A stretch of DNA of 64,000 nucleotides from the NCBI GenBank assembly GCA_910587685.1, contig CAJUMY010000001.1:186001-250000 (forward strand). The letters are read 5' to 3'. The stretch is from an uncultured Christensenellaceae bacterium (GTDB lineage Bacteria; Bacillota; Clostridia; Christensenellales; UBA3700). A model generated the notes under the pieces. It did not search any database. It saw only the letters and a program-made list of their open reading frames with translations, and was not told where the DNA came from. Of this stretch, positions 42,161 through 50,374 are shown piece by piece (within the stretch, counting starts at the first letter, position 1; each line of letters opens with the position of its first letter). The position numbers were made by a program, and so were the translations under genes.

Positions 42161-43152
42161 TTATTCTCTCCGCCGAGCGTCTCTCCCTCTTCAACGCCGT
42201 GTCCTCTCAAATAATCAGTCGCCTTCATTCTCTTTCCGCCGGGGAGCTGTATTTCGTCAATGGAAATAACTGCGTCTTTTACCCGAACGAGCAGTCCTCT
42301 CTTCGTATCCGCGGCAACGATCTGACCGCACGACGCTTTTTCTATATTTTCGATACCGTCGAATAACATACCGCCGTTTCCTTCGCTCGAACCGTCTATG
42401 GAGCACACCTTACTCACCGAGAACACCTTCATGCTCTCACCGTTCATGTAAGTATAAGCCGACGGCCACGGCGTCATTCCTCTGACAAAACAATCGAGCT
42501 CTGAGTACGTCGTTGAAAAATCGATTATCCCGTCCTCTTTTTTCAGCATAGGATAATAGCTCGCCTTAGAGCTATCCTGCGGCGTGTATACAGCTTCGCC
42601 TCTATCTATAAGGTCTATACCTTCTATGAGCGCCGAAGCTCCGAGATGAGAAAGCCTTTCGAACAGTTCGCCCGCCGTCTCTTTTTCATATATATCGGTA
42701 CGCTTTTGGAGCAAAATATCTCCGCTGTCCACTTCGTACTCCGTTCTCATTATGGATATTCCCGTCTCTCTCTCGCCCGTCAAAATAGCTCGCTGTATCG
42801 GAGACGAACCTCTAAACAGCGGAAGGAGCGACGCGTGAACGTTGATTATCCCGTATTTTGGAATAGATAGTATCTCCCTTGACAGTATCTGTCCAAAAGC
42901 GCACGTAACCATAACGTCGGGCTCGAGTTTCCTAATATCTTCTACGCCCTCTCGGCTTATCCTTTCGTACTGATACACCTTGAGAGAGAGCTTCAACGCC
43001 AGTTCTTTAACGGGAGAAAAAGTAACTTTGTTATTCCTTCCTCTCACTCTGTCGGGTTGCGTCACGACGCCGACTATCTCGTGCTTCGTCTTTGCAAGAG
43101 CCTCTAAAGACGGGATCGCGAAGTCGGGCGTACCCAAAAACAGTATCCTCAT
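42157..43152 (-). CDS. fmt: methionyl-tRNA formyltransferase
   Basis: The 331-residue enzyme formylates initiator Met-tRNA. The N-terminal domain shows FLGTPDFAIPSLEAL, the catalytic NVHASLLPLFRGSSPIQRAIL and EVDSGDILLQ; the C-terminal domain starts near residue 215 (GMTPWPSAYT). ATG overlaps the def stop (ATGA). Confidence 0.96.
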   Translation of the reverse strand: MRILFLGTPDFAIPSLEALAKTKHEIVGVVTQPDRVRGRNNKVTFSPVKELALKLSLKVYQYERISREGVEDIRKLEPDVMVTCAFGQILSREILSIPKYGIINVHASLLPLFRGSSPIQRAILTGERETGISIMRTEYEVDSGDILLQKRTDIYEKETAGELFERLSHLGASALIEGIDLIDRGEAVYTPQDSSKASYYPMLKKEDGIIDFSTTYSELDCFVRGMTPWPSAYTYMNGESMKVFSVSKVCSIDGSSEGNGGMLFDGIENIEKASCGQIVAADTKRGLLVRVKDAVISIDEIQLPGGKRMKATDYLRGHGVEEGETLGGENK

Positions 43153-43613
43153 CTTCTACCTCTTTTCCCGTCGCTGTACTCTTTGTCGTAGAAGAGTATC
43201 CCGTCAAGATGATCTATTTCGTGACAGCACGCCTTAGCGGCGAAATTCTCCACTTCTTTTATATGTTTCTCTCCGTATCTGTCAAAATATTCGACCTTTA
43301 TATAAGTAGGACGATCTACGAGACAGCTCCTGTTCTTAACGGAAAGACACGCCTCTCCGCTTATCTGACTGCCGCTCGCCTCGAGTATAACGGGATTCAT
43401 CATCTCTATGAAGAAGTCGCCCGTCTCCACGATACAAGCGCGTCTCAATATCCCGACCTGCGGAGCTGCGAGTCCGCAACCGTCCGCTTTATGCATCGTC
43501 TCGCGCATATCGTCGAGAAGTTTATGAAGTTTTTCATCGAACGAGACCACTTCTCTCGATATTTTCCTAAGTTGGGGGTCGCTGTCCGTAACTATATTTC
43601 TTATCGCCATCAT
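43149..43613 (-). CDS. def: peptide deformylase
   Basis: The 154-residue metalloenzyme removes N-formyl groups. All three motifs are visible: GCGLAAPQVG, GEACLSV with the Cys ligand, and HEIDHLDGILFYDK with the His ligands and catalytic Glu. Two adjacent ATGs follow AAGGAG; the second (43610) has slightly better spacing. Confidence 0.96.
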   Translation of the reverse strand: MMAIRNIVTDSDPQLRKISREVVSFDEKLHKLLDDMRETMHKADGCGLAAPQVGILRRACIVETGDFFIEMMNPVILEASGSQISGEACLSVKNRSCLVDRPTYIKVEYFDRYGEKHIKEVENFAAKACCHEIDHLDGILFYDKEYSDGKRGRR

Positions 43614-43643
43614 CTATCTCCTTATAACGTCGTTATATCCTTG

Positions 43644-45842
43644 TCAGTTCATATTCTGCGGATTGATCTCAAGGAACGTCCACACGTTCTTTCTTATATT
43701 ATCGTCGAGTATTCCGTTGATCTTTCCTATAATAGCGTCGGCTCTTTCGGGAATAAGACGCATTATTATCTGATATCGGAATTTATTTTCTATCCTCTTT
43801 ACAGGCGCCTTCATCGCCTGCAGATACACGAAGTCCTTTTTGAACTCGAACGCGACCTCTTTGACCGCAGTATAAATATTCTTGGCAGTATCGACGACAG
43901 CCTTTTCGTCGAGAGAGGTCATGAGTATCCTCGCTATCTTCGTATACGGAGGGAATTTCGTTATCTCCCGCGTATTGTTCTCTTTTTCGAAAAAGCCCTT
44001 GTAGTTATACGTCTCGGCGTATCGGAAAACGTAATGTTTCGGCGAAAACGTCTGGAGCATAACTTCTCCCTGCTTATCGCTTCTGCCAGCTCTTCCCGCT
44101 ACCTGCGTCACCAGCTGAAACGTCCTCTCCGCGCTCCTATAGTCGGAAAAGTAAAGACTCATATCGGCGTCGAGTATCCCGACGAGCGTCACGTTCGGAA
44201 AGTCGTGTCCTTTCGCTATCATCTGCGTACCGACGAGTATATCCGCCTCTCTCGATCTGAACGCTCCCAGTATATCGAGATACGCCGTCTTCGTCGCCGT
44301 CGTGTCGTTATCCATTCTCAGAACCGTAGCGTCGGGCAAAAACTCGCGTATTTCGTTAACTACTCGCTCCGTACCTATTTTGCCGTGCCTGAGTTCCGTA
44401 TTTCCGCACTCGGGACACTCGGTGAGCATCTTGTATCGTCTGCCGCAGTAGTGGCATTTAAGCATATTGTCGTCGATGTGATACGTGAGAGACACGTCGC
44501 AATCTTCGCACTTGGCGACGTATCCGCACTTTTTGCACATAACGAAAGACGAATATCCGCGCCTGTTGAGAAAGATTATCGCCTGATTGCCGTTATTGAC
44601 GGTCTCGGTAAGTTTATCTTTGAGTTTTCTTGAAAATATGCCGATATTCCCTTCCATTATCTCTTTCGACATATCTATTATCTCAAGTTTCGGCATCTCT
44701 TTGGCGTTGACTCTCTTGTCCAGAGTAACGAGTCCGTAAACGCCGTCCTTCGCGCTCTTGTACGTCTCTATCGACGGAGTAGCGCTGCCGATAACGACTT
44801 TAGCGCCGTTGTATCTTCCTCTGAACTCCGCGACGTCTATCGTCTGATATCGCGGATTGGTCTCGCTGATATAACTGGCGTCGTGTTCCTCGTCGATAAT
44901 GATCACGCCGACGTTTTGAAGCGGCGCAAAAACCGCAGATCTCGCGCCAACGGCTATCCTTGCGTCTCCCGACAAGAGCCGCCTCCACTCGTCGTACTTC
45001 TCCCCTTGAGTAAGTCCGCTGTGAAGCATAGCCACAGTATCGCCGAAACGTCCTCTGAATAACCTGAGCATTTGCGGCGTCAGCGATATTTCGGGAACGA
45101 GCATGATCGCGCTTTTTCCGCTATCGAGCGTCTCTTCTATAAGATTCATATATATTTCCGTCTTGCCGCTTCCCGTAACGCCGTGAAGCAAAACAACGGA
45201 GCGATCGTCGTTTTTTATTTGAGCGAGAGCGTCGCTTTGCGCTTTAGTGAGAGTAACTCTGCCGTTATGAGAATCGAGTTTTTCATAAGGCTTGCGGTAA
45301 TTCGAAACGGAACTCTTTACGATAATACCCTGATCGAGAAGCGCCTTGATCGCCGACGCCGAATACTCCGTTCCGAGCACCTTCATCTCCTCGCTGCCGT
45401 TTCTCAATCGCTCTATTATCTCGAGCCTGCTCTTCGCCCTTTTCGGAACCGTTCTTCGTATCTCTTCTTCGCTTACGCCCTCTCTCAGCGAAAGATAGAA
45501 CTTTCTCGATTCCTTTATCTTTCCGCCGCGCATACCGCTCGGAATACAAAGTCTCAAAACGTCGATAAAGCGAACGTGATATTTTTCCCGCATAAAACCT
45601 ATAAGTTCTATCATTTCGGGAGTGATCGCGGTAAATGCGTCGAGACGCGAAATTATACTTTTCAGCGTATACTTTGACGACGACGTCTCGGCTTTTTCTA
45701 TGACAAAACCCTCTATCACACGGTTTGCGAAGGGAACGGATACTCTGTCCCCGACACCAACGGCTAGCGACGAGGGTATCTCGTAATCGAATACGTTATC
45801 TATCTCCGACGTGGATATATCAACTATTACCTTCGCTATCAT
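43644..45842 (-). CDS. priA: primosomal protein N', replication-restart helicase
   Basis: The 732-residue helicase reloads replisomes at collapsed forks. It has an N-terminal fork-binding domain, Walker A LLHGVTGSGKTEIYM, IIIDEEHDASYISE (DEEH box), the insertion with four zinc CxxC pairs (CKKCGYVAKCEDC, CHYCG, CPECGN) and QVAGRAGR. The start overlaps the coaBC stop as ATGA. Confidence 0.96.
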   Translation of the reverse strand: MIAKVIVDISTSEIDNVFDYEIPSSLAVGVGDRVSVPFANRVIEGFVIEKAETSSSKYTLKSIISRLDAFTAITPEMIELIGFMREKYHVRFIDVLRLCIPSGMRGGKIKESRKFYLSLREGVSEEEIRRTVPKRAKSRLEIIERLRNGSEEMKVLGTEYSASAIKALLDQGIIVKSSVSNYRKPYEKLDSHNGRVTLTKAQSDALAQIKNDDRSVVLLHGVTGSGKTEIYMNLIEETLDSGKSAIMLVPEISLTPQMLRLFRGRFGDTVAMLHSGLTQGEKYDEWRRLLSGDARIAVGARSAVFAPLQNVGVIIIDEEHDASYISETNPRYQTIDVAEFRGRYNGAKVVIGSATPSIETYKSAKDGVYGLVTLDKRVNAKEMPKLEIIDMSKEIMEGNIGIFSRKLKDKLTETVNNGNQAIIFLNRRGYSSFVMCKKCGYVAKCEDCDVSLTYHIDDNMLKCHYCGRRYKMLTECPECGNTELRHGKIGTERVVNEIREFLPDATVLRMDNDTTATKTAYLDILGAFRSREADILVGTQMIAKGHDFPNVTLVGILDADMSLYFSDYRSAERTFQLVTQVAGRAGRSDKQGEVMLQTFSPKHYVFRYAETYNYKGFFEKENNTREITKFPPYTKIARILMTSLDEKAVVDTAKNIYTAVKEVAFEFKKDFVYLQAMKAPVKRIENKFRYQIIMRLIPERADAIIGKINGILDDNIRKNVWTFLEINPQNMN

Positions 45843-47020
45843 TTCAGTGAAATCATTTCGTCGACAATGACCTTCGCAGTCTCGCGTTTCGTCATTATCG
45901 GATAATCTTTTCTCGTATCGCCGCCCTTTATTATCGTTACGATATTCGTATCGACGTCAAAACCGGCGCCCTCTTTCGTAACGTCGTTAGCGACTACCAT
46001 ATCGGCGTTCTTTTTGATGAGCTTCTTGCCTGCGTTCTCGATGAGAGAGCTCGTCTCCGCGCAGAATATGACGAGCTTTCTCCCGCCCTTATTTTCGCCG
46101 ACCATTTTCGCGATATCGGGATTCTTCTCAAGCGAAAGCTCGAGCCTGTCGCCCTTTATCTTCTCTTTTCCTGCGTTTTTGACCTTATAGTCGGCAGGCG
46201 CCGCGGCTTTAACTATATAATCCGCGCCGTCCATATTTGCGGCTACCGCATCGTACATATCCGTAGTGGTCTTGACGGGAACGACGGAAGCTATATAGCT
46301 CGGAAAATCCACTCCGACTCTTCCTCTTACAACGACGACGTCGGCTCCTCTCAGCCTCGCCTCTCTCGCTATCTCAAGTCCCATCTTGCCACTGCTTCTG
46401 TTAGTTATGCACCTGACGCCGTCTATAGGCTCTTCGGTGCCTCCCGCAGTAACGAGAACTCTCTTGCCGACGAGATCCTTTTTGTCGTAAAGAAGTCTTT
46501 CTATCTCGAAGAGTATCCTATCGACGCTCGCAAGTTTTCCGCTTCCTGTATCGCCGCATGCGAGTCTGCCTATTTCCGTATCGATAAAGTTATAGCCGTA
46601 CGCCTCGAGCGTCTCGATATTATGCTTGACGATAGGATTTTCATACATATTCGTATTCATCGCGGGAGCAATGAGAACGGGCGCCTTAGTCGCCATAACG
46701 GTCGTAGTGAGCATATCGTCGGCTATGCCCGAAGCTATCTTTCCTATAACGTTCGCAGTAGCCGGAACAATGACGAAAACGTCCGCTTTCTTAGCAAGCG
46801 AAATGTGTTCGACCTCCCACGGTCTTTCCCTATCGAATGTGTCTTTAGTCACCGGATTGCCCGATAACGTTTCGAAAGTAAGCGGCGATACGAACTCCGT
46901 CGCGTTCTTCGTCATGATAACGTCGACGTTGATACCGAGTTTCTTAAGTCCCGAAACTATATCGCATGCCTTATAACAAGCTATTCCTCCGCATACTCCG
47001 AGCACAACGTTCTTACCCAT
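45839..47020 (-). CDS. coaBC: bifunctional phosphopantothenoylcysteine decarboxylase / phosphopantothenate-cysteine ligase
   Basis: The 393-residue protein carries out two coenzyme A steps. The N-terminal flavoprotein CoaC shows VCGGIACYKACDI, APAMNTNMYENP and the Cys lid RLACGDTGSGKLA. The C-terminal CoaB has VLVTAGGTEEPIDGVRCI, NRSSGKMG and AAPADYKVKN. GGGAG precedes the ATG. A 278-bp gap separates it from rpoZ, possibly with a promoter. Confidence 0.96.
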   Translation of the reverse strand: MGKNVVLGVCGGIACYKACDIVSGLKKLGINVDVIMTKNATEFVSPLTFETLSGNPVTKDTFDRERPWEVEHISLAKKADVFVIVPATANVIGKIASGIADDMLTTTVMATKAPVLIAPAMNTNMYENPIVKHNIETLEAYGYNFIDTEIGRLACGDTGSGKLASVDRILFEIERLLYDKKDLVGKRVLVTAGGTEEPIDGVRCITNRSSGKMGLEIAREARLRGADVVVVRGRVGVDFPSYIASVVPVKTTTDMYDAVAANMDGADYIVKAAAPADYKVKNAGKEKIKGDRLELSLEKNPDIAKMVGENKGGRKLVIFCAETSSLIENAGKKLIKKNADMVVANDVTKEGAGFDVDTNIVTIIKGGDTRKDYPIMTKRETAKVIVDEMISLK

Positions 47021-47298
47021 CGTCTATCTCCCGTCGGACGAAATTTAGCTCTATCCGACAAAAACATTTTTGCGGCAAAACTCAAATAAAGCTCCCGCCG
47101 CAGTCTTTTATCACCTATATTTATCGGCTCGAACCGTAAAGAGCGATAAGTTTCGCCATTACGATAACACGATAAACCGATAATATCCCTATACCGCTAT
47201 AGACGCCGCCCCGTAACGGTACGGCGTATACTTATAGCGTAGTTATTTCCTTAAACGTCTCGAAAATTTCGGTTTCCCCGAAAAACGTCGGCTCGCCG

Positions 47299-47502
47299 TT
47301 AATCTTTAACGACTACGTACTCGCCTTCGTATATTTCTTTACATGCGAGCGTTATCGGCTTCATTCCCGACTTATTGAGAAGTTCGTGGTCCTGAGTTAC
47401 GAGCTGCTTTGCCCTCTTTGAAACTGCGCATACGAGCGCGTATCTGCATTCTGCTTTTTTGATCAACTTATCGATAGGCGGATCTATCATCATATCTATC
47501 AT
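47299..47502 (-). CDS. rpoZ: RNA polymerase omega subunit
   Basis: The 67-residue protein stabilises beta' in RNA polymerase. It shows MIDPPIDKLIKKAECRYALV and AVSKRAKQLV, the conserved omega core, then a short C-terminus. AAGGAGATA precedes the ATG, which overlaps the gmk stop by one base. Confidence 0.93.
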   Translation of the reverse strand: MIDMMIDPPIDKLIKKAECRYALVCAVSKRAKQLVTQDHELLNKSGMKPITLACKEIYEGEYVVVKD

Positions 47503-48110
47503 TATCTCCTTTCAAGTAGTCTATTTATAAATTCGGCGTTTCGCCCAACTTTACGTTTTTCTGCGTTTATTATCGCGATTATGTCGTCGGCGCATCTTTC
47601 GATCGTATCGTTCACTACAACGTACTCGTACTTTTCCACCGTCTCGAGCTCTCGTATCGACTCACCGACACGTTTTTCGAGTTCTGCGGCGCTCTCCGTC
47701 TTTCTGTTGATAAGACGGCTCCTCAATATCTCTTTGCTCTCGGGCGTTAGGAATATGAGGACCGCGTCGCTCACCCTTTCCTTTACCGACATCGCGCCCT
47801 TTACGTCTATCTCGAGAACTACGTCGTAACCTGCTGTCCTCAGCCTCTCAACGTACTCCTTCGGCGTACCGTAATAATTTCCGAATACGGGCTGATACTC
47901 GAGGAATTCGTCCCTCTCTATCATATCCTCAAACTCTTCTAAAGACTTAAAGAAGTAACTTTCGCCTTCCTTTTCGCCCTCTCTCGGCTTTCTCGTCGTT
48001 ACGGATACCGAATATCTCAAACTCTCTATTTCGTCAAATACCTCTTTAAGAACCGTGCCTTTTCCCGCTCCCGAAGGTCCGGAAACAATAATTAGCAATC
48101 CTTTATTCAT
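47502..48110 (-). CDS. gmk: guanylate kinase
   Basis: The 202-residue kinase converts GMP to GDP. Walker A is SGPSGAGKGTVLKEV at residues 9-23, followed by the GMP-binding SVSVTTRKPREGEKEGESYFF and the lid around SRLINRKTES. Order yicC-gmk-rpoZ matches Bacillus, but remA, usually between yicC and gmk, is absent. Confidence 0.97.
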   Translation of the reverse strand: MNKGLLIIVSGPSGAGKGTVLKEVFDEIESLRYSVSVTTRKPREGEKEGESYFFKSLEEFEDMIERDEFLEYQPVFGNYYGTPKEYVERLRTAGYDVVLEIDVKGAMSVKERVSDAVLIFLTPESKEILRSRLINRKTESAAELEKRVGESIRELETVEKYEYVVVNDTIERCADDIIAIINAEKRKVGRNAEFINRLLERR

Positions 48111-48130
48111 ATTTACCTTCCGTAATTTGT

Positions 48131-49006
48131 TTATTCTATGTTTTGTATCTGTTCTCTTACTTTCTCTATCTCAGTTTTCAACGCTACGACGTACGACGAT
48201 ATAGTTATTTCGTTGCATTTCGAACCTATGGTATTGGTCTCTCTGTTCATCTCCTGTACCAAGAAATCGATCTGTCTTCCTATAGGCTCGTCTTTGAGCA
48301 ATATCTCGTTAAAATGCTTGATATGAGCGTCGAGTCGCGTGAGTTCTTCGTCGATGCCGACTTTGTCTACGTAAAACACCAGTTCGTTAAGCAGCTTCGA
48401 TTCGTCTACCTCTACGCCTTCGAGAGCCTCATTGAGTCTTTTCCTAAGCTTTTCTTTATGTTCGCCTATGACTTCGGGAGACCTCTTTGCGATCTCTCCG
48501 ACGATGCCGGAAATCACGTCAAGACGGCTCGTTATATCGTCTCTTATGAGCGCGCCCTCTCTCTTTCTCATATCGTTGAGCCGCGCAAGAGCCTTTTCGA
48601 GAGCGTCGGTAATCATCGTTTCGAGAATATCTTCGCTGTCCTCCGTCTCTCTATCGCTCACTACGTCGGGCATCCTCATCAGTTCGTATACGCCGACGTT
48701 ATTTTCGAGCGAAAGCATTTCGCTTATACCCAAAGATGCGTTAAAATATTTCTTCGCAAGTTCCGTATCCACAAAGAGTTCGTTCTTTTCTGCTCGCATA
48801 TCCTCGTAATTGACGTATACGTCAAGATGACCTCTCTGCACTCTTTCCTTTATTTTTTTACGAAGCGCATCGTCTGCAAAATTAAAGGTTTTCGGCATTT
48901 TGACGCCTAAATCGAGAAAACGGTGATTGACCGCCTTTATTTCAAGAGTTATTTTCCTGCCGTCTCTCTCCGAAACGCCTTTTCCGTAACCTGTCATACT
49001 GTTCAT
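48131..49006 (-). CDS. YicC/YloC family endoribonuclease
   Basis: The 291-residue protein begins MNSMTGYGKG and has EIKAVNHRFLDLGVKMP, the YicC_N signature, then a long helical middle and the DUF1732 C-terminus GRQIDFLVQEMNRETNTIGSKCN. Family members cut RNA and act in RNA turnover. The ATG overlaps the upstream gene by 4 bp (ATGA). Confidence 0.93.
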   Translation of the reverse strand: MNSMTGYGKGVSERDGRKITLEIKAVNHRFLDLGVKMPKTFNFADDALRKKIKERVQRGHLDVYVNYEDMRAEKNELFVDTELAKKYFNASLGISEMLSLENNVGVYELMRMPDVVSDRETEDSEDILETMITDALEKALARLNDMRKREGALIRDDITSRLDVISGIVGEIAKRSPEVIGEHKEKLRKRLNEALEGVEVDESKLLNELVFYVDKVGIDEELTRLDAHIKHFNEILLKDEPIGRQIDFLVQEMNRETNTIGSKCNEITISSYVVALKTEIEKVREQIQNIE

Positions 49007-49980
49007 AAATTCATCCCTTCCTTTTCAGCAGTAAACAATTCGTCCGCGGTAACGCTTATCTCTTCGAGCCTGTCTCCGTGATCCGCGACGGTCTTTTCTC
49101 CGCCCAAACGCCCGATTTCGGTAAGAAGTATTCCGCTTCCTCTAAAAGCCTCTTTCAATCTGTCGGCGTCGTCTGTCGCTATCAGCAAACTACCGCTCGA
49201 TATAAGACGCATGGGAGATATTTTCAATCTTTTCGCGAGTTTGCGAGTAACGTTCAAAACGGGAATATCCTTTACGCTTACGAGCGCTCCCACGCCGCTC
49301 GCCGCAGCCATCTCGCATACGGCTCCGAAAACGCCGCCCTCGGTAACGTCGTGCATCGCGTGAACGCCCGCTTCGACAGCAAGCATACTGTCCTTAGCTA
49401 TAGAAAGCGAAGAATTCACCGTATCGAGCTCCTCTCTGTCTCTATCGTCAATGAGCTCTTTATGCCTTGCGGCAAGGATAGCGGTTCCCTCTATCGCGGC
49501 GTATTTCGTCATAAAGAGCGTATCGCCTTCTTTACCTCCGCCAGTCGAAACGGTATCTTTTCCTCTCGGCTTTCCGATCATGGTCACCGATACTATCTCC
49601 CTTACGACGGAATCGGAAAACTCCGTATGACCGCCTACGATAGTTATCCCGAGCTCTTCCGCGACGCGCTCGGCATCGGAAATTATCTTCGCTATCCTAT
49701 CCGTTTCGGAAGTCGGAGGAACAATGACCGTCAAAGTCGCTATCAACGGAATACCGCCCGAAGAATATATATCGTTCGCAGATACGCGCATTGCGAGTTC
49801 GCCTGCGTTTTCCGTCTCCGCGGTTATCGGATCGCTCGTTACGAGCATATCGCCGAAACCTTTCACAACGGCGCAATCCTCGCCGATGCCGCCTTTCAAC
49901 GCAACCAGATCTTCGTTATTGTTCTTTATAACGCTAAGGCAACTATTAAGTTCTTCGTTAGTCAGTTTGCCCTTTCGCAT
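49003..49980 (-). CDS. HypE/PurM-superfamily (AIR synthase-related) protein
   Basis: The 325-residue protein has the PurM N-terminal half (GIGEDCAVVKGFGDMLVTSDPITA, RVSANDIYSSGGIPL) and C-terminal half (HDVTEGGVFGAVCEMAAASGVG). It is nearest to HypE, which makes the cyanide ligand of NiFe hydrogenases, but no hyp or hydrogenase gene is here and it lacks the C-terminal PRIC-type Cys tail of HypE. It may be a related ATP-using enzyme of unknown substrate. It has its own promoter and leads the yicC-gmk-rpoZ operon. Confidence 0.8.
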   Translation of the reverse strand: MRKGKLTNEELNSCLSVIKNNNEDLVALKGGIGEDCAVVKGFGDMLVTSDPITAETENAGELAMRVSANDIYSSGGIPLIATLTVIVPPTSETDRIAKIISDAERVAEELGITIVGGHTEFSDSVVREIVSVTMIGKPRGKDTVSTGGGKEGDTLFMTKYAAIEGTAILAARHKELIDDRDREELDTVNSSLSIAKDSMLAVEAGVHAMHDVTEGGVFGAVCEMAAASGVGALVSVKDIPVLNVTRKLAKRLKISPMRLISSGSLLIATDDADRLKEAFRGSGILLTEIGRLGGEKTVADHGDRLEEISVTADELFTAEKEGMNL

Positions 49981-50017
49981 ATACGCGTCCTCAAAAATTT
50001 TTTTATATATTTTATAT

Positions 50018-50046
50018 ATTCTAGCACAACGACGCCGTTTTTACAA
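50018..50046 (-). promoter_or_regulatory. promoter of the HypE-like-yicC-gmk-rpoZ operon
   Basis: On the minus strand TTGTAA (50041-50046), 17 bp and TAGAAT (50018-50023) with a TG extension (TGCTAGAAT) form a good extended -10 promoter about 38 bp upstream of the start codon. Confidence 0.7.
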
Positions 50047-50273
50047 CTCTTTCATAATAAATAATTTTAATTTATAGAGCTAAGTTGCGACAAATAAGCA
50101 AAGAACAGAAATTTCAACGCGGACTTCTATTGACATCGAACAAAACTCCAACGCGGACTTCTATATGTCTCAGGCAAAATTCAAATGCTGCGCTTAGCAT
50201 CATACACGTCAAAACGAACAGCCAAACAACGCTTTTTCGTCACGCAATCCGACTTCCGATGATATGCAGAAAT

Positions 50274-50299
50274 AAAAAAGGAGAGACGCGTATCTCTCC
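50274..50299 (-). terminator. intrinsic terminator of pcrA-ligA
   Basis: GGAGAGA (50280-50286) pairs with TCTCTCC (50293-50299); on the minus strand it is followed by TTTTTTA. Confidence 0.82.
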
Positions 50300-50374
50300 G
50301 ATATGAACTATTTATTTATCGCTTATCGAACTAAGAACGACTTTCGGATATTATCGCAAACAGCCGCCAACCGG

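Larger units (their letters stand above)
49981..50374. other. intergenic region with short repeats
   Basis: This 394-bp gap holds the promoter at 50018-50046, a 16-bp direct repeat CAACGCGGACTTCTAT (50115-50130 and 50149-50164), a TGTCTCAGGCAAAA motif (50166-50179) also found in the 25-kb tRNA repeats, and the ligA terminator. No gene was seen. Confidence 0.5.
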
